From the NCBI GenBank assembly GCA_963848355.1, contig CAWKDG010000002.1, forward strand, positions 248,001 to 312,000: a DNA stretch of 64,000 nucleotides, read 5' to 3'. The first letter of the stretch is position 1. The number at the start of each line of letters is the position of its first letter. The DNA is from CAWKDG01 sp963848355. GTDB lineage: Bacteria > Actinomycetota > Acidimicrobiia > Acidimicrobiales > UBA8190. Below are positions 1-10,253 of the stretch, piece after piece. The position numbers and the translations under genes are program-made. A model generated the notes under the pieces. The model saw nothing but the letters and a program-made list of their open reading frames with translations. It was not told where the DNA came from and made no database searches.

Positions 1-171
1 CACTTCACCTCCGACCGGGTCACGGCCCGACGCCTGGGCTCCGGGCTCGGACTGGCCATCGTGGCCGAGCTGGCGGCGGCCATGAAGGCGGTGGTGACGA
101 CGGAGTCCCCCGTCATCGAGGGACACGGGACCCGGATGACGATCTGGCTACGTCCGCCCGGTGTCGCCTGA
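1..171 (+). CDS. Sensor histidine kinase, C-terminal fragment
   Basis: Open from the first base to TGA at 169-171; only the last 56 residues of the protein are present. The segment carries GSGLGLAI (about residues 13-20), the G2 ATP-lid box of HATPase_c domains, followed by the usual closing strand (GTRMTIWL). This is the ATP-binding end of a two-component sensor kinase, which would autophosphorylate a histidine and pass the phosphate to a response regulator. The sensor region and the partner regulator lie outside the window, so the signal is unknown. Confidence 0.8.
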   Translation, partial: HFTSDRVTARRLGSGLGLAIVAELAAAMKAVVTTESPVIEGHGTRMTIWLRPPGVA

Positions 172-245
172 CACTGACAACATCACCCCCACCGACACCG
201 GCAACCACAGCGGACCCGGGTCGTTGGGGGAACAGTGGGGCTCGC

Positions 246-639
246 TTGTTCAAGTCCGTTCGAGAAGGCGTCGACGCCATGATCACGCTCATGGGCAAGG
301 GGGGGCGCATCATGGAGCTCATGTTGAGACGCCTGTTGCCGCGACAGTTCACGGACTGGAACGGTCGGTACAGGATCGAGGGCGATCCCGACGGAGTCTG
401 GCGTCCGTGTCGCGTGGTGGACGTCTCGACGTTGGGCGCCGGTCTCGAGCTCTACGGGACGTCCCCCGACGAGATTGGTCGAGCAGCGGATCGTCCTGTC
501 CGTCGATCTGCGCGGTGAGGTCAAGCACGCCGGGGCGGCCGACGCCGATGCGATCAGGGTGGGGATCCAGTTCGAGGATCTGAGCGATGCCGAGAGCGCC
601 TACGTCCGGTCCCTGGTGAAGCTCCAGGCGCTGTGCTGA
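246..639 (+). CDS. PilZ-domain protein (frameshifted)
   Basis: About 130 residues if one frameshift is repaired. The N-terminal part reads through a PilZ-like stretch: an arginine-rich segment (NGRYRIEG) and then DVSTLGAGLEL, which fits the (D/N)xSxxG motif that binds cyclic di-GMP. Near 475-476 (a TT pair) the frame slips. The continuation (VEQRIVLSVDLRGEV ... GIQFEDLSD) is the expected second half of the PilZ barrel and ends at TGA 637-639. The start is uncertain: TTG 246 or ATG 279. It probably acts as a small cytoplasmic c-di-GMP receptor. Two GGDEF-EAL enzymes occur later in the window. The single-base slip looks like a sequencing error. Confidence 0.6.
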
Positions 640-646
640 GAAGGCG

Positions 647-1337
647 TCAGGTGGCGCCGCTGCCGGGAGAGGCGGCATCGAGGTGGGCGGTGTCGTTGAA
701 CCGGCGCAGGATCCACCGCGGCGGGGTGACGACGAGGACCGAGATCGACGCGTTGTCCGCCCCGGTGAAGGCGAAGGGCTCGGACCCCGTCGCCTGGGCC
801 AGGAGCTCCCCGATGGTGCCGCCGTGGGTGAAGACGGCCACCCGCTCGTCGCGGTGGGCGGCGGCGATCCTCTCGACGGCCTGACGGACGCGCGCGCGAG
901 AAGGCCGCGGCCGGCTCCGCTCCGGGGATCACGTCCCAGCGCTGTTCCTCGGACAGGCGCCGCGCCACGGGCCCCTGCTCGGCCAGCTTGATGCGCAGCA
1001 GGCCGCCCTCCCACTCCCCGACGAACACCTCGCGCAGGTCCGGTTCGACCACCGGCGCCAGGCCGAGGGTCCGGGCCAGGCGCTCGGCCGTCTCCGCCGT
1101 GCGGCGGAGCGTGGTGACGTAGATGGCGTCGATGCGCTCGTGGGCCAGACGGGCGCAGACCTTCTCCGCCTGCACCCGGCCCTCGGGCGCCAACGCCGGA
1201 TCGCCCTGACCGTCGAGGAGGACGAACGGACGACCCTCGACGGCCGGTTCGGACGCCCCGTGTCGGACGAGGAGGATCTCGGTGGCCAGGGGCGGGGGCA
1301 GGAATTGGTGCTGGCGGAACTCCCGGGGTGACGCCAT
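647..1337 (-). CDS. Histidine phosphatase family protein (frameshifted)
   Basis: Phosphoglycerate-mutase-like phosphatase of about 229 residues once one slip is repaired. The catalytic motif LVRHG lies at residues 23-27, and the second catalytic histidine is in FTHGG in the C-terminal part. Between them the frame changes around 890-900, inside an alternating CGCGCGCG run that is prone to indel errors. Both halves retain family motifs, so the gene is probably intact in the organism. The ATG at 1337 lies one base beyond the stop of the upstream DUF3089 lipoprotein gene (1339), which suggests translational coupling. Such enzymes dephosphorylate small metabolites or proteins; the substrate cannot be read from the sequence. 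Confidence 0.75.
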
Positions 1338-1338
1338 G

Positions 1339-2593
1339 TCAGCGGCGGTAGGAGCGGGCCTCGTCGCCGACCAGGGCCACCAGGTTGCCGAGGGAGATGT
1401 TGACGTCGACCAGATGGAGCCCCCACGTGGGCCCGAGTGTCTGCGTGACGACGGGCCGCGCGTCGCCCGGGTGGATCGGCGCGCTCACCTGCAGCCAGCT
1501 GGCACCGTTCTCGTCGTCGCACTGTCCGGAGTAGAGCTCGGGCTCGGTGACCCACGGCGTCGGGACCTCGGGCGCCTCGGCCGCCTCCGATCCGAGACCG
1601 GCCGTGGTCTGCTGCGACGGGAAGTAGGGCGTGAGCGGAGCCGAGCCACCCTGCGGGGACGCGGGGTTGACGCACAGGACCTGCAGTCCCGCCGTGGCCG
1701 TCGACGCCCCCGGGGTGAGGGCGCTCACCCCCGAGCCGGGTCGGCCGAAGAGGCTGTCGGCCGGCGGCTGCTGGTCGAACGACGAGTAGGCGATGACGCA
1801 ACCGGTCTCGAAGGTCGACGTGCAGGCCGGGATGTGCTCGAAGCTGCCCCCCACCGTCTTGCCGATGGGAACGGTGACGTTGCCGCCGAGGATGATGGCC
1901 GACACGAGGTGCCGCCGCACGGCCGGATCGCCGTCGACCTTCTGGCGCAAGCAGGGCGATGAGCATCGCCGCCCCCTGGGAATGGCCGATGACCACGACC
2001 CCGCGCCCGTCGTTGTCGTGGGCCAGGTAGTCGTCCCAGGCCGCCGCCACACCGTCGTAGGCCTTGGCCTCGTTGGCCGCCGTCAGATCGGCCGGTGTGA
2101 GGATGGCACTCAGAGTGAGCTGGGGGTAGAGGGGGGCGAAGACGCGACAGACCTGCGAGAAGCGCGAGGCCTGGGACCGGGCCACCGCCGTCTCGGCCGG
2201 GTCGATGGCCAGGTTGGCGTTGGCCCCCGACTGCTCGCTCACCGTCGGATAGACGTAGAAGCAGTCGATGCCGGGGTGGGCGGCGTCCGACGACCGCTCG
2301 ACCCGGCTCGGGCCCGACGCCGGGACGACGGTGGTGGTGAGGCTCGAGGTGCAGGGGTCGTCCGCCTGCCCCGGTCGGCACAGCCACTCGACGCCGGCGG
2401 CGTCGGTGTCGGCGGCGTCGGCACCGTCGGCCACCGCCGTCCTCTGCGCGGCGCTGAGCGACGACGTGGTGGCCGGCGGGCTCGGGGCACCGGTCGTGGT
2501 GGTGGACGCCGGTGTCGACGCGCCGCCGCAGGCGCCGAGGACGATCCCGAGCGCGGCGAGGAGAGCGAGGGGGACGGCGGGGACGCGCCTCAT
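1339..2593 (-). CDS. DUF3089 alpha/beta-hydrolase-like lipoprotein (frameshifted)
   Basis: Predicted exported lipoprotein of about 415 residues. The N-terminus is a short hydrophobic signal ending in a lipobox, LGAC, with the lipidated cysteine at residue 22, followed by a Thr/Ser/Pro-rich linker. The body shows the DUF3089 arrangement: DCFYVYPTV, then the nucleophile elbow GHSQG near residue 205, then a C-terminal WGLHLVDVN segment. The frame slips around 1945-1955 (GCGCAAGCAGGGC), after which the protein continues in another frame to the stop at 1339. The fold is that of a serine hydrolase, but the substrate is unknown. Its start lies just downstream of a 15-bp tandem repeat. Confidence 0.72.
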
Positions 2594-2600
2594 GGCTCCT

Positions 2601-2669
2601 CGGTCGACGGCCTCTCGGTCGACGGCCTCTCGGTCGACGGCCTCTCGGTCGACGGCCTCTCGGTCGGCG
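2601..2669. repeat. 15-bp minisatellite, four copies plus a partial
   Basis: Four exact copies of CGGTCGACGGCCTCT (2601-2660) are followed by a nine-base partial copy carrying one change. The array occupies the short gap between the stop of the aldo/keto reductase gene (2684) and the start of the DUF3089 lipoprotein gene (2593), so it lies in the 5' leader of the lipoprotein. Read in frame with that gene it would encode Ala-Val-Asp-Arg-Glu repeats, but no start codon was seen upstream of it in frame. Confidence 0.9.
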
Positions 2670-2683
2670 AGGTCGTTCGACGG

Positions 2684-3688
2684 TCAGCCGTGTTGCCAGA
2701 CACGGCTGGAGATGCTCCGGATCCCGACCAGGGCCGCCTCGTCGAGGGCGGCGAGATCGTCGGCGTCGAGTCGCCAGCCGAGGGCACCGGCGTTCTCCTG
2801 CGCCTGGGCCGCGCTCTTGGCCCCCGGGATGGGGACGGCCCCCTTGGCGATGACCCAGTTGAGGGCCACCTGGCTCGGCGTCTTGCCGCCGTGCTTGTCG
2901 CCGATCTCGCGCAGCCGGGCCACGACGGCGTCGACCACCTCCATGGGGTGGTTGGAGAAGTTCCGCTTGCCCGGCGGGGGGTGGCCGGTCGAGTACTTCC
3001 CCGTGAGGCGGCCCTGGCCGATCGGTGAGTAGGCCAGGGGGACCACCCCGAGCTCGGCGCAGGCGGCGAGCAGTCCACCGGTCTCGGGCACGCGGCGCAA
3101 TAGGGAGAACTCGATCTGGTTGGTGGCGAGCTTCAGTCCGCGCCGGTCGAGCTCGGCCGCCATGGACCGCGTCTCTTTGACCGAGTAGTTGGAGACGCCC
3201 ACGGCCTTGACCAGGCCGGCCTCATGCGCGGCGGCCAGCGCGTCGGCCAGAGCGGCGTGGGACCGGAGGCTGATGGGGCCGTGGATCTGGTAGAGCCCGA
3301 CACCGTCGACGCCCAGGCGGCCGAGCGAGGCCCGCAACGACTTGAGCAGTGCGCCCTTCACGTTGAGCTTCCAGGGCGACGGCATGAACTTGGTGGCGAG
3401 CACGACGGACGCGGCCCGGGCCGGGTCCCGCGTGCGCAGGGCGCCGATGATCCGTTCGCTCTCGCCGCCCCCGTAGATCTCGGCCGTGTCGAACAGCGTG
3501 ACGCCGGCGTCGATGGAGGCGTCCCAGGCCCCCTCGATCGACGCCATGGTGAGCTCGGCGTCGTATCCGCCCATGCCCCACGTGGACCGGTCACCCCACG
3601 CCCACGTCCCCACCCCGAGGAGGGGGATCGAGACATCGGTGCCGGCCAGTGTGTAGGAGTCGGGGGTCATCTGCATCTCCTCGGTCAA
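2684..3688 (-). CDS. Aldo/keto reductase
   Basis: A 334-residue (beta/alpha)8 oxidoreductase that would use NADPH to reduce carbonyl compounds in the cytosol. The catalytic tetrad is visible: Asp and Tyr in TLFDTAEIYGGG, Lys in VLATKF, and His in QIHGP. The C-terminal IPGAKS segment is typical of the dinucleotide-binding loop. Starts are possible at ATG 3688 and a little inside (MQM, MTPDSY). The gene follows the D-threonine aldolase-like gene on the same strand with a gap of about 16 bases, so the two are probably co-transcribed. Its substrate is not evident. Confidence 0.85.
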   Translation of the reverse strand: MTEEMQMTPDSYTLAGTDVSIPLLGVGTWAWGDRSTWGMGGYDAELTMASIEGAWDASIDAGVTLFDTAEIYGGGESERIIGALRTRDPARAASVVLATKFMPSPWKLNVKGALLKSLRASLGRLGVDGVGLYQIHGPISLRSHAALADALAAAHEAGLVKAVGVSNYSVKETRSMAAELDRRGLKLATNQIEFSLLRRVPETGGLLAACAELGVVPLAYSPIGQGRLTGKYSTGHPPPGKRNFSNHPMEVVDAVVARLREIGDKHGGKTPSQVALNWVIAKGAVPIPGAKSAAQAQENAGALGWRLDADDLAALDEAALVGIRSISSRVWQHG

Positions 3689-3704
3689 GCGGCACCGTAT
3701 CCGG

Positions 3705-4697
3705 TCACCACCCCCGCAGGTCGACCGCCCAGGTCTCGAGGACGTCGTCCCCGTCGATCACGAACATCCGCTCGTGCTTGGCCACGGTGGGGTCGACGTG
3801 GGCCGGCGTCACGCGGATGCGGTCCCCCACCCGGAGGGGCCGGCCCGGGGCGAAGGTCACGTGCTCGTCGGAGCAGAACCAGACCTCCGATCCCTCGATG
3901 GTCGGGTTGCCGTGGTCGAGGGCCAGGGCCTTCAGCCCGCAGTCGGCCACGGCCCACCCCGACGAGACCGAGATGACCGTGGCTTCCAGGCGCAGGGCCT
4001 GGCGGAACGGCAGTCCGAGACCGGCGTAGGCCGTGTCCATCAGGGCGTACGAACCGGCCTGGATCTCGGTGGCCCAGGTGTTCATGTCGTAGGTTCCCGT
4101 GCCGCCGGCGGAGACCAGCTCGCCCCCGACGTCTTCGTGGGCGGCCACCAGCATCTCCATGGCCGGTCCGATCATGGCGACGCGGGTGGCCCGGTCGGCG
4201 ACGCCGACGATGTGGCCCTCGTAGCCCATGACCCCGCGCACCTCGAGGCCGAGGGCCCGGGCGGCGTCGGCCAGCCGTCCGGCGTCGGCGGGGTCGCACC
4301 CGCAGCGGGGCAGGCCGACGTTGACGTCGATGACGACCTCGCCCACCCCTCCGGCGGCGGCGGCGGCGATCGTCTCGGGCGAGTCGACGGCCAGCGTGAC
4401 GCGGGCCCCGGTCCGCGCGAGGTGGCCCAGTCGCCGGGCGTCGGCCACCTCGTTGGCCAGGAGGAGGTCGTCGCCGAGGCCGGCGCCGGCCATCCCTTCC
4501 ATCTCGGCGATGGTGGCGCAGGTGAACCCGCCGTGGCCGTGGGCGCGCTGGCGCTCTGCCAGCGCCGTGCACTTGTGGGCCTTCACGTGGGGACGCAGGC
4601 GCGAGCCGGGGAGGGCGGCCGCCATCGTGGCCAGGTTCTCCTCGAGCAACGTGGCCTCGACCACGAGCGCCGGCGTCGTCAGGTCGCTGGTTCTCAC
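3705..4697 (-). CDS. D-threonine aldolase / D-serine dehydratase-like PLP enzyme
   Basis: Fold-type III PLP enzyme of about 330 residues (alanine racemase N-terminal domain plus D-serine dehydratase-like C-terminal domain). The lysine in RPHVKAHK is the expected PLP Schiff-base residue. Near the C-terminus PAHVDPTVAKHE supplies the metal site. The His-x-Asp spacing resembles D-threonine aldolases rather than the His-x-Cys of eukaryotic D-serine dehydratases, so cleavage or deamination of D-beta-hydroxy amino acids is the likely role. GTG 4697 is chosen as start because the family's first strand (LTTPALVVEA) begins right after it; the frame stays open further upstream. The GH3 gene is divergent. 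Confidence 0.78.
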   Translation of the reverse strand: MRTSDLTTPALVVEATLLEENLATMAAALPGSRLRPHVKAHKCTALAERQRAHGHGGFTCATIAEMEGMAGAGLGDDLLLANEVADARRLGHLARTGARVTLAVDSPETIAAAAAGGVGEVVIDVNVGLPRCGCDPADAGRLADAARALGLEVRGVMGYEGHIVGVADRATRVAMIGPAMEMLVAAHEDVGGELVSAGGTGTYDMNTWATEIQAGSYALMDTAYAGLGLPFRQALRLEATVISVSSGWAVADCGLKALALDHGNPTIEGSEVWFCSDEHVTFAPGRPLRVGDRIRVTPAHVDPTVAKHERMFVIDGDDVLETWAVDLRGW

Positions 4698-4791
4698 CGG
4701 GTCCGCATCCCGGCGATCACAGTAGATCGGCGCCAGACTGTGGCCATGGACGAAGACAGGGTACGGTGACGCCTCGTGCGCCGAGCTCACG

Positions 4792-7261
4792 GTGGACGAG
4801 AAGGCCTCTCTCACCGCCGGCCAGGACCTGTGGACCATTCCCGGAGTGGCGCGTCTCGGCATCCCCGCCCTCGGTGTCACCGACGGCCCGAACGGGGCGC
4901 GGGGGACGACGCTGCCGGGCCCCGAAGCGGAACCGACGACCTGCGTGCCGTGCGGGTCGGCGCTCGGTGCCACGTGGGACCGGGCCGTCGTGGCCGAGGT
5001 CGGGACCCTGCTGGCCGCCGAAGCGCGCGCCCGGGGCTGCCAGGTGCTGCTGGCGCCGACGGTGAACATCCCCCGCTCGCCGCTGGCCGGGCGCAACTTC
5101 GAGTGCTACTCCGAGGATCCGCTTCTCTCCGGGACGTTGGCGGCCGCCTTCATCGGCGGAGTGCAGTCGCGGGGCGTGGCCACGACGGTGAAGCACTTCG
5201 TCGGGAACGACGCCGAGTTCGAGCGCTACACCATGAGCTCGGTGATCGACGAACGCACCCTGCGCGAGATCTATCTGGTCCCCTTCGAGCACGCCGTGCG
5301 CCACGGGGGGACGCTCGGCGTGATGACCGGGTACAACCGCCTGAACGGGAGGTGGTGCTCCGAGGACGGCGAGCTCCTCACCGACATCCTGCGGGGGGAA
5401 TGGGGTTTCGACGGCTTCGTCCTGACCGACTGGTACGGGGTGGCCTCGACGACGGGCTCGAACGCGGCCGGCGTCGACCTGGAGATGCCGGGGCCCGGTC
5501 GCGCCTACGGGCCGGCCCTGGCCGACGCCGTGCGCAACGGATCGGTGACCGCCGAGGCGCTCGACGACCAGGTGGCGAGGCTGCTGTCGGTCTACGAGCG
5601 CGTGGGGCTGCTCGACGGGGGCGGCGACGGGGAGCTGCCGCCGCGTCCGGCTCCCGCCCGTCGGGCCGACGTCGCCCGTCGCGCCGCGACGGCGTCGATC
5701 GTCCTCCTCCAGAACACCGGCATCCTCCCGCTGGCGTCGTCGGTGCGGCCGGATCGCCGTGATCGGCCCCAACGCCGACCGCGCCGTCATCATGGGGGGC
5801 GGGTCGGCCGGCGTCGAGCCCGACCACCGGACCACCCCCCTGGAGGCACTGCGGGCCCGGGTCGCAGACGGCGTCACCGTCGTCCACGAACCGGGTGTCG
5901 ATCTGGCCCGGACGACCCCGGTGCTCGATGTGGTGCTGGAGGTCGACTACTTCGGTGCCCTCGACTGCGGCGGCGACGTCGTGCACCGGGCCGAGCTGCA
6001 CGCCACCGAGCTCTCCCATCTCGGACCCCCGGTCGGCCGGGCTGGACGGGCCCTTCTCCGTCCGCGCCCGCGGGACGTACCGGCCGTCGGAGACGGGCCG
6101 CTACCTCTTCACCTTGACGCACGTCGGGCGGGCGCGGGTGCTCGTGGACGGTGCCGTGCGTCGTCGACGGTTTCGACGAGTCGCTGCCCCGGGGCCCGAG
6201 CTTCATGGGCCTCGGTTCCCGGGAACTGACGTCGGAGGTGGAGCTCGAAGGCGGCCGCGACGTCGAGATCGCCGTGGAGTACGACACGCTCGGCGCCCAC
6301 GGACTGTTCGCCTTCCGGGTGGGGTGCCGGTGGATGGCGCCGGCCGATCTGATCGAGCGGGCCGTCGCCGCCGCCGGCGACGCCGATGTCGTCGTCGTGG
6401 TGGTAGGGACGTCCAACGAATGGGAGTCGGAGGGATTCGACCGGGCCTCGCTCGCCCTCCCCGTCGACCAGGACGAGCTCGTCCGCCGGGTGGCGGCGGC
6501 CAACAGCGAGACGGTGGTGGTGGTGAACGCCGGGGCCCCGGTGGCGATGCCGTGGGCCGAGGAGGTCGGCGCCGTGCTCCAGGTCTGGTTCGGCGGCCAG
6601 GAGATGGCGTCGGCCGTGGCCGACGTGCTGATGGGCGACGACGAACCCGGTGGGCGGCTCCCCGTCAGCTTCCCGGCACGCCTCGAAGACACCCCGGCGT
6701 ACCCCACCTTCCCCGGCGAGCGCAGCGAGCTGCGCTACGGGGAAGGCCTCCTCGTCGGCTACCGCTGGTACGAGGGGCGCCGGATCGGCGTCACCTTCCC
6801 CTTCGGTCACGGGCTGTCGTACACGACGTTCGCCCTGGGCACACCGGTGCTCTCGACCGATGCGGTGGCGCCGGGGGACGAGGTCGTCGTCACCGTGCCC
6901 GTCACCAACACCGGAGGGCGGGCCGGCACCGAAGTGGTGCAGTGCTACGTGGCGCCGCCCCCGGGCGAGCTCTTCCGGCCGGCCAAGGAGCTGAAGGCGT
7001 TCGCCAAGATCCGGCTCGGGCCGGGCGAGACGGGGACCGTCGCCCTGGTCCTCGACCGGTCGCGCCTTCGCCTACTGGGATCCGGGGACGGAGGCGACGA
7101 CGGCCCTGCGGGCGCGGATGCCGCTCGGGAACATGATCAACAAGGCGGCCGGTCCCGATCGCCCCGCCGGGTGGCGCATCGACCCCGGTTCCTATGCGCT
7201 CCACGTGGGGCGCTCGTCGGCCGACATCGCCTGGACCGTTCCCGTCACCGTGGCGCCGTAG
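4792..7261 (+). pseudogene. GH3 beta-glucosidase with PA14 domain, interrupted by four frameshifts
   Basis: Glycoside hydrolase family 3 enzyme of about 820 residues if repaired. Order of parts: GH3 N-terminal barrel (GVTDGPNGARG, VKHFVGND, and nucleophile Asp in LTDWYG), an inserted PA14-type sugar-binding domain (GTYRPSETGRYLFTL), the GH3 C-terminal domain (WESEGFDR, FPFGHGLSYT), and a fibronectin-III-like end (VTNTGGRAGTEVVQ). The frame changes near 5745, 6025, 6155 and 7065, yet each piece continues the expected family sequence. The start is unclear: GTG 4792 cuts into the conserved LTVDEKASL segment, and ATG 4746 would need one more slip. It would release glucose from beta-glucosides. 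Sequencing error seems likelier than decay. Confidence 0.7.
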
Positions 7262-7276
7262 GGGTTCGCACCTCCT

Positions 7277-7660
7277 TCACCGCGACGGGCGCCGCAACGC
7301 CGACGACCGGTCACCGTGCTCACCGGCCGACTGGCACCGCATGCAGAGAAGGGCCCAGGGGACGGCCTGCAGACGCTCCTCGGCGATGGGCTCCCCGCAG
7401 GACTCGCAGCGGCCGAAGCGACCCTCGTCGATCAGGTCGAGAGCGCGCCGGATGGCGGCGGCGGTGACGGCCAGGGAGTCGGCCAGTTGGTTGTTCGTCC
7501 GGTCCTCGACGACCTGTGCCACGTAGTCGCCCGCCCGCTTGCCGAAGCCGGGGCGCTCGCCGCTCGGCGCCGCCGCCCGCCGGCGCTCGGCCAGCTCGAC
7601 GTCGACCTGGGCCAGGTGCTCCTCGAGGACCCGTCGGTAATCCGACTCCGATGCCGGCAT
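7277..7660 (-). CDS. DksA/TraR-type zinc-finger protein
   Basis: A 127-residue protein with a helical N-terminal half and a C-terminal C4 zinc finger: CESC, 17 residues, then CMRC. This is the C-x2-C-x17-C-x2-C spacing of DksA/TraR proteins, which insert into the RNA polymerase secondary channel or act as small regulators. The N-terminal coiled coil is shorter than in Escherichia coli DksA, as in many actinobacterial members whose targets are not known. It lies 9 bases downstream of the SDR gene on the same strand, so they are probably co-transcribed. Confidence 0.8.
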   Translation of the reverse strand: MPASESDYRRVLEEHLAQVDVELAERRRAAAPSGERPGFGKRAGDYVAQVVEDRTNNQLADSLAVTAAAIRRALDLIDEGRFGRCESCGEPIAEERLQAVPWALLCMRCQSAGEHGDRSSALRRPSR

Positions 7661-7669
7661 CGCGCCACC

Positions 7670-8522
7670 TCAACCGAGGCCGGCGAGCTCTTCGCTCACC
7701 TCCCACAGGCGCCGGGCGGCGTCGGCGTCGAGGGCGTCGGCCGACGGCGCCTTGGCCTTGCTGTCGGCGAAATACTCCCCGGTGACCCCCGTGACGTCGT
7801 CCGAAGCGGCCAACCAGACGGCCGTCGCCGCCCCCTTCTTCGGCGAGCGGGCGAACGGTCGGCTCACGATGATCCCCAGACGGAGCCAGCCGGTGTCGCC
7901 GCTCATGGCGAAACCCGAGGCCACGAACCCGGGGTGGAGCGCGTTCACCGTGACCCCGGTGTCGGCCAGCCGTCGGGCGAGCTCGAAGGTGAAGTAGAGG
8001 TTCATCAGCTTGGTGGCGCTGTAGACGAAGGAGCCCCGGTAGGGCCGGGCCACCCACTGGAGATCGTCGAAGTCGAGACCGCCGCGCGCCTGGGTATGGC
8101 CCCACGACGACACGACGACGATCCGGGCCGGGGCGCTGGCGCGCAGGCGGTCGAGGAGCAGCTGGCTGAGCAGGAAGTGGCCGAGGTGGTTGGCCTGGAA
8201 CTGCGTCTCGAAGCCGTCCTCGGTGTCGATCGCGCCGCGACAGCACGCCGCCGGCGTTCAGGTCGAGGACGTGGATCTCGTCGAGGCGGTCGAGCAGATC
8301 GGCGGCGCAGGCGCGCACCGAGGCCAGGCGGGACAGATCGAGGGCGACACAGTAGACGTCGTCGTTGCCGCTGGCCCGTCGGATGTCGGAGACGGCGGCC
8401 GTCCCCCGGTCGGGGTCACGCGCCGTGATGACCACGCGGGCTCCCAGCCGCGCCAGCGCCTCGGCCGTCGCCTTGCCGATCCCGCTGTTGCCACCGGTGA
8501 TGACGGCGGTCCGACCGGTCAT
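7670..8522 (-). CDS. SDR-family oxidoreductase (frameshifted)
   Basis: Short-chain dehydrogenase of about 284 residues, closest in appearance to the retinol-dehydrogenase-like group. It begins with the Rossmann motif TGGNSGIG, then LDLSRLASVRA and NAGG, a serine in VVVSSWGH, and the catalytic YSATK. The frame changes around 8230-8240, just after NAGG; the sequence expected there (ETQFQANHLGHFLLSQLLLDRL) continues in the other frame. ATG 8522 is the only reasonable start. It would oxidise or reduce an alcohol/ketone with NAD(P)(H). It reads toward the DksA-like gene and diverges from the peptide transporter gene at 8648. Confidence 0.75.
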
Positions 8523-8647
8523 GTCGCTCAGGTGCGAGGAAGTGCCGGCCACCGGGGACAGGCTAGTGCCGCGACCGCCGATTCCTCGCTTCGCCGGTCG
8601 GTCGGAAGTACCCTGGCGCCACTCCGAGACGTGACGAGAGGACGGCC

Positions 8648-10238
8648 ATGCGACGAGCGACGGGCAACGGGCACCGGGTTCGGTGGGTCGTCGGCTCCCT
8701 GGCTGCGCTATCACTGCTTCTGGTCGCCTGTGGAGGTGGGAACGGCGCACCGCAGGCGTCGTCGAACGCCGGCACACCCAATCCCAACGGCGTCCTGCGC
8801 GTCGGGGTGGACCTGAACGACAGCTTCTCCAACGACTTCGACCCCGGGACCGGTACCAACGACTGCTCGTTCCAGGTCCTGGAGCAGATCTACCAGAGCA
8901 TCACCTTCGAGCCTTCGGGCCCTCCGGGCAACAACGAGATCGAGCCCGGTCTGGCCCAGAGTTGGACCGATCTCCGGCTCCACGCTGACCCTGCACATCC
9001 GGCCCAACGTCGTGTTCTCCGACGGTGAGCCGGTGACAGCCGACGCCATCATGCAGAGCATCGAGCACGTCCGCAAGAGCCCGCTGCGCACCTCTCTCGA
9101 GGCCATCGTGAGCATGGACCCCACCAATGCCACCACCCTCGTCCTCCAGCTCAAGCAGCCCCCCACCCCCGGTGACCTGCTGCTGGCCTTCAGCTTCATC
9201 GACGGGATGGTCATGGCCCCCAATTCCATCGCCAACGCCTCGACCAGTCCGGTCGGCGCCGGGCCCTTCGTCCTGAAGAGCTACCAGCCGGGGGCCGAGA
9301 TCGCCCTGGCGGCCAACAAGACGTACTGGGACAAATCGGCCTACAAGCTGGGGGGCGTCGACTTCGTCCAGTTGACCGAGGGCCCCCAGCAGATCGGCGC
9401 CCTGATCTCGGGGGCCGTCGACATGATCGAGCTCCAGCCCGGGGACTACAAGACGGCCAAGGCCAATGCGAACATCGGTATCGCCATCACCCCGTCGTAC
9501 CAGTACATGCTGATGCAGCTGCGTGAGAACTCGCCGCCCTTCAACGTTCCCGCCGTTCGAGCCGCCCTCGAGTACGCCGTCAACCGGGTCGAGCTCAACA
9601 AGATCGTGCTCGACGGGCTCGGTCAGCCGGCCTACCAGCCGTTCCCGAGCACGTCACCCGGCTACAACACCACCGTGGGCAACAAGTACTCGTACCAACC
9701 GGCCAAGGCCAAGGCCATGCTGGCCCAGGCCGGCTACCCCCACGGCGTGAGCTTCGATCTGGTGTTTCCCGCCGGCGTGACCGAGTACGAGACGGCGGCC
9801 GAGATCATGAAGGCCGAGCTCGCTCCGGCCGGCTTCAACGTGTCCATCACCCAGGTCCCCCCGGCCGACATCCTCACCGACGTCTACGAGAACAAAGAGG
9901 CCAACGCCGTCCTCATCCAGAACAACTCGAACGGGCCCGACCTGGCCAACAACTTCGAGAGCTCCTACGAGGGCACCGGCTTCGTGTCCCAGGCCCTCGG
10001 ATCGTTCAACGCGGCGGTGACGACCCTCGTCAAGGCGGCCTCGTTCTCGATCTCGGCCGCCTACCAGGGTCCGTACATGCAGAAGGCGTCGGCCATCGTG
10101 ATGTCCCAGGGTCTCGAGGTCCCCATCGCCTTCATCCCCGAGATGATCGCTTACAACAAGACCCGGGTCGGAGGGAACGTCGTCGCCCCCATCGGCGTCT
10201 GCAAGGTCAACCTGGCGGGCATTTACATCAAGAAATGA
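8648..10238 (+). CDS. ABC transporter substrate-binding lipoprotein, family 5 (frameshifted)
   Basis: Peptide-type solute-binding protein of about 530 residues. A signal sequence ends in the lipobox LVAC (Cys 28), followed by a Gly/Ser-rich linker. The family 5 segments follow: LRVGVD, LAQSW, IRPNVVFSDGEPVTADA, and the C-terminal lobe with VPIAFIPEMIAYN. The frame slips near 8970, between LAQSW and the next strand; both sides match the family closely. The protein would capture oligopeptides or similar solutes outside the membrane and deliver them to the permeases encoded directly downstream (16-base gap). Confidence 0.82.
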
Positions 10239-10253
10239 CCTGAGCCCGTCTTC

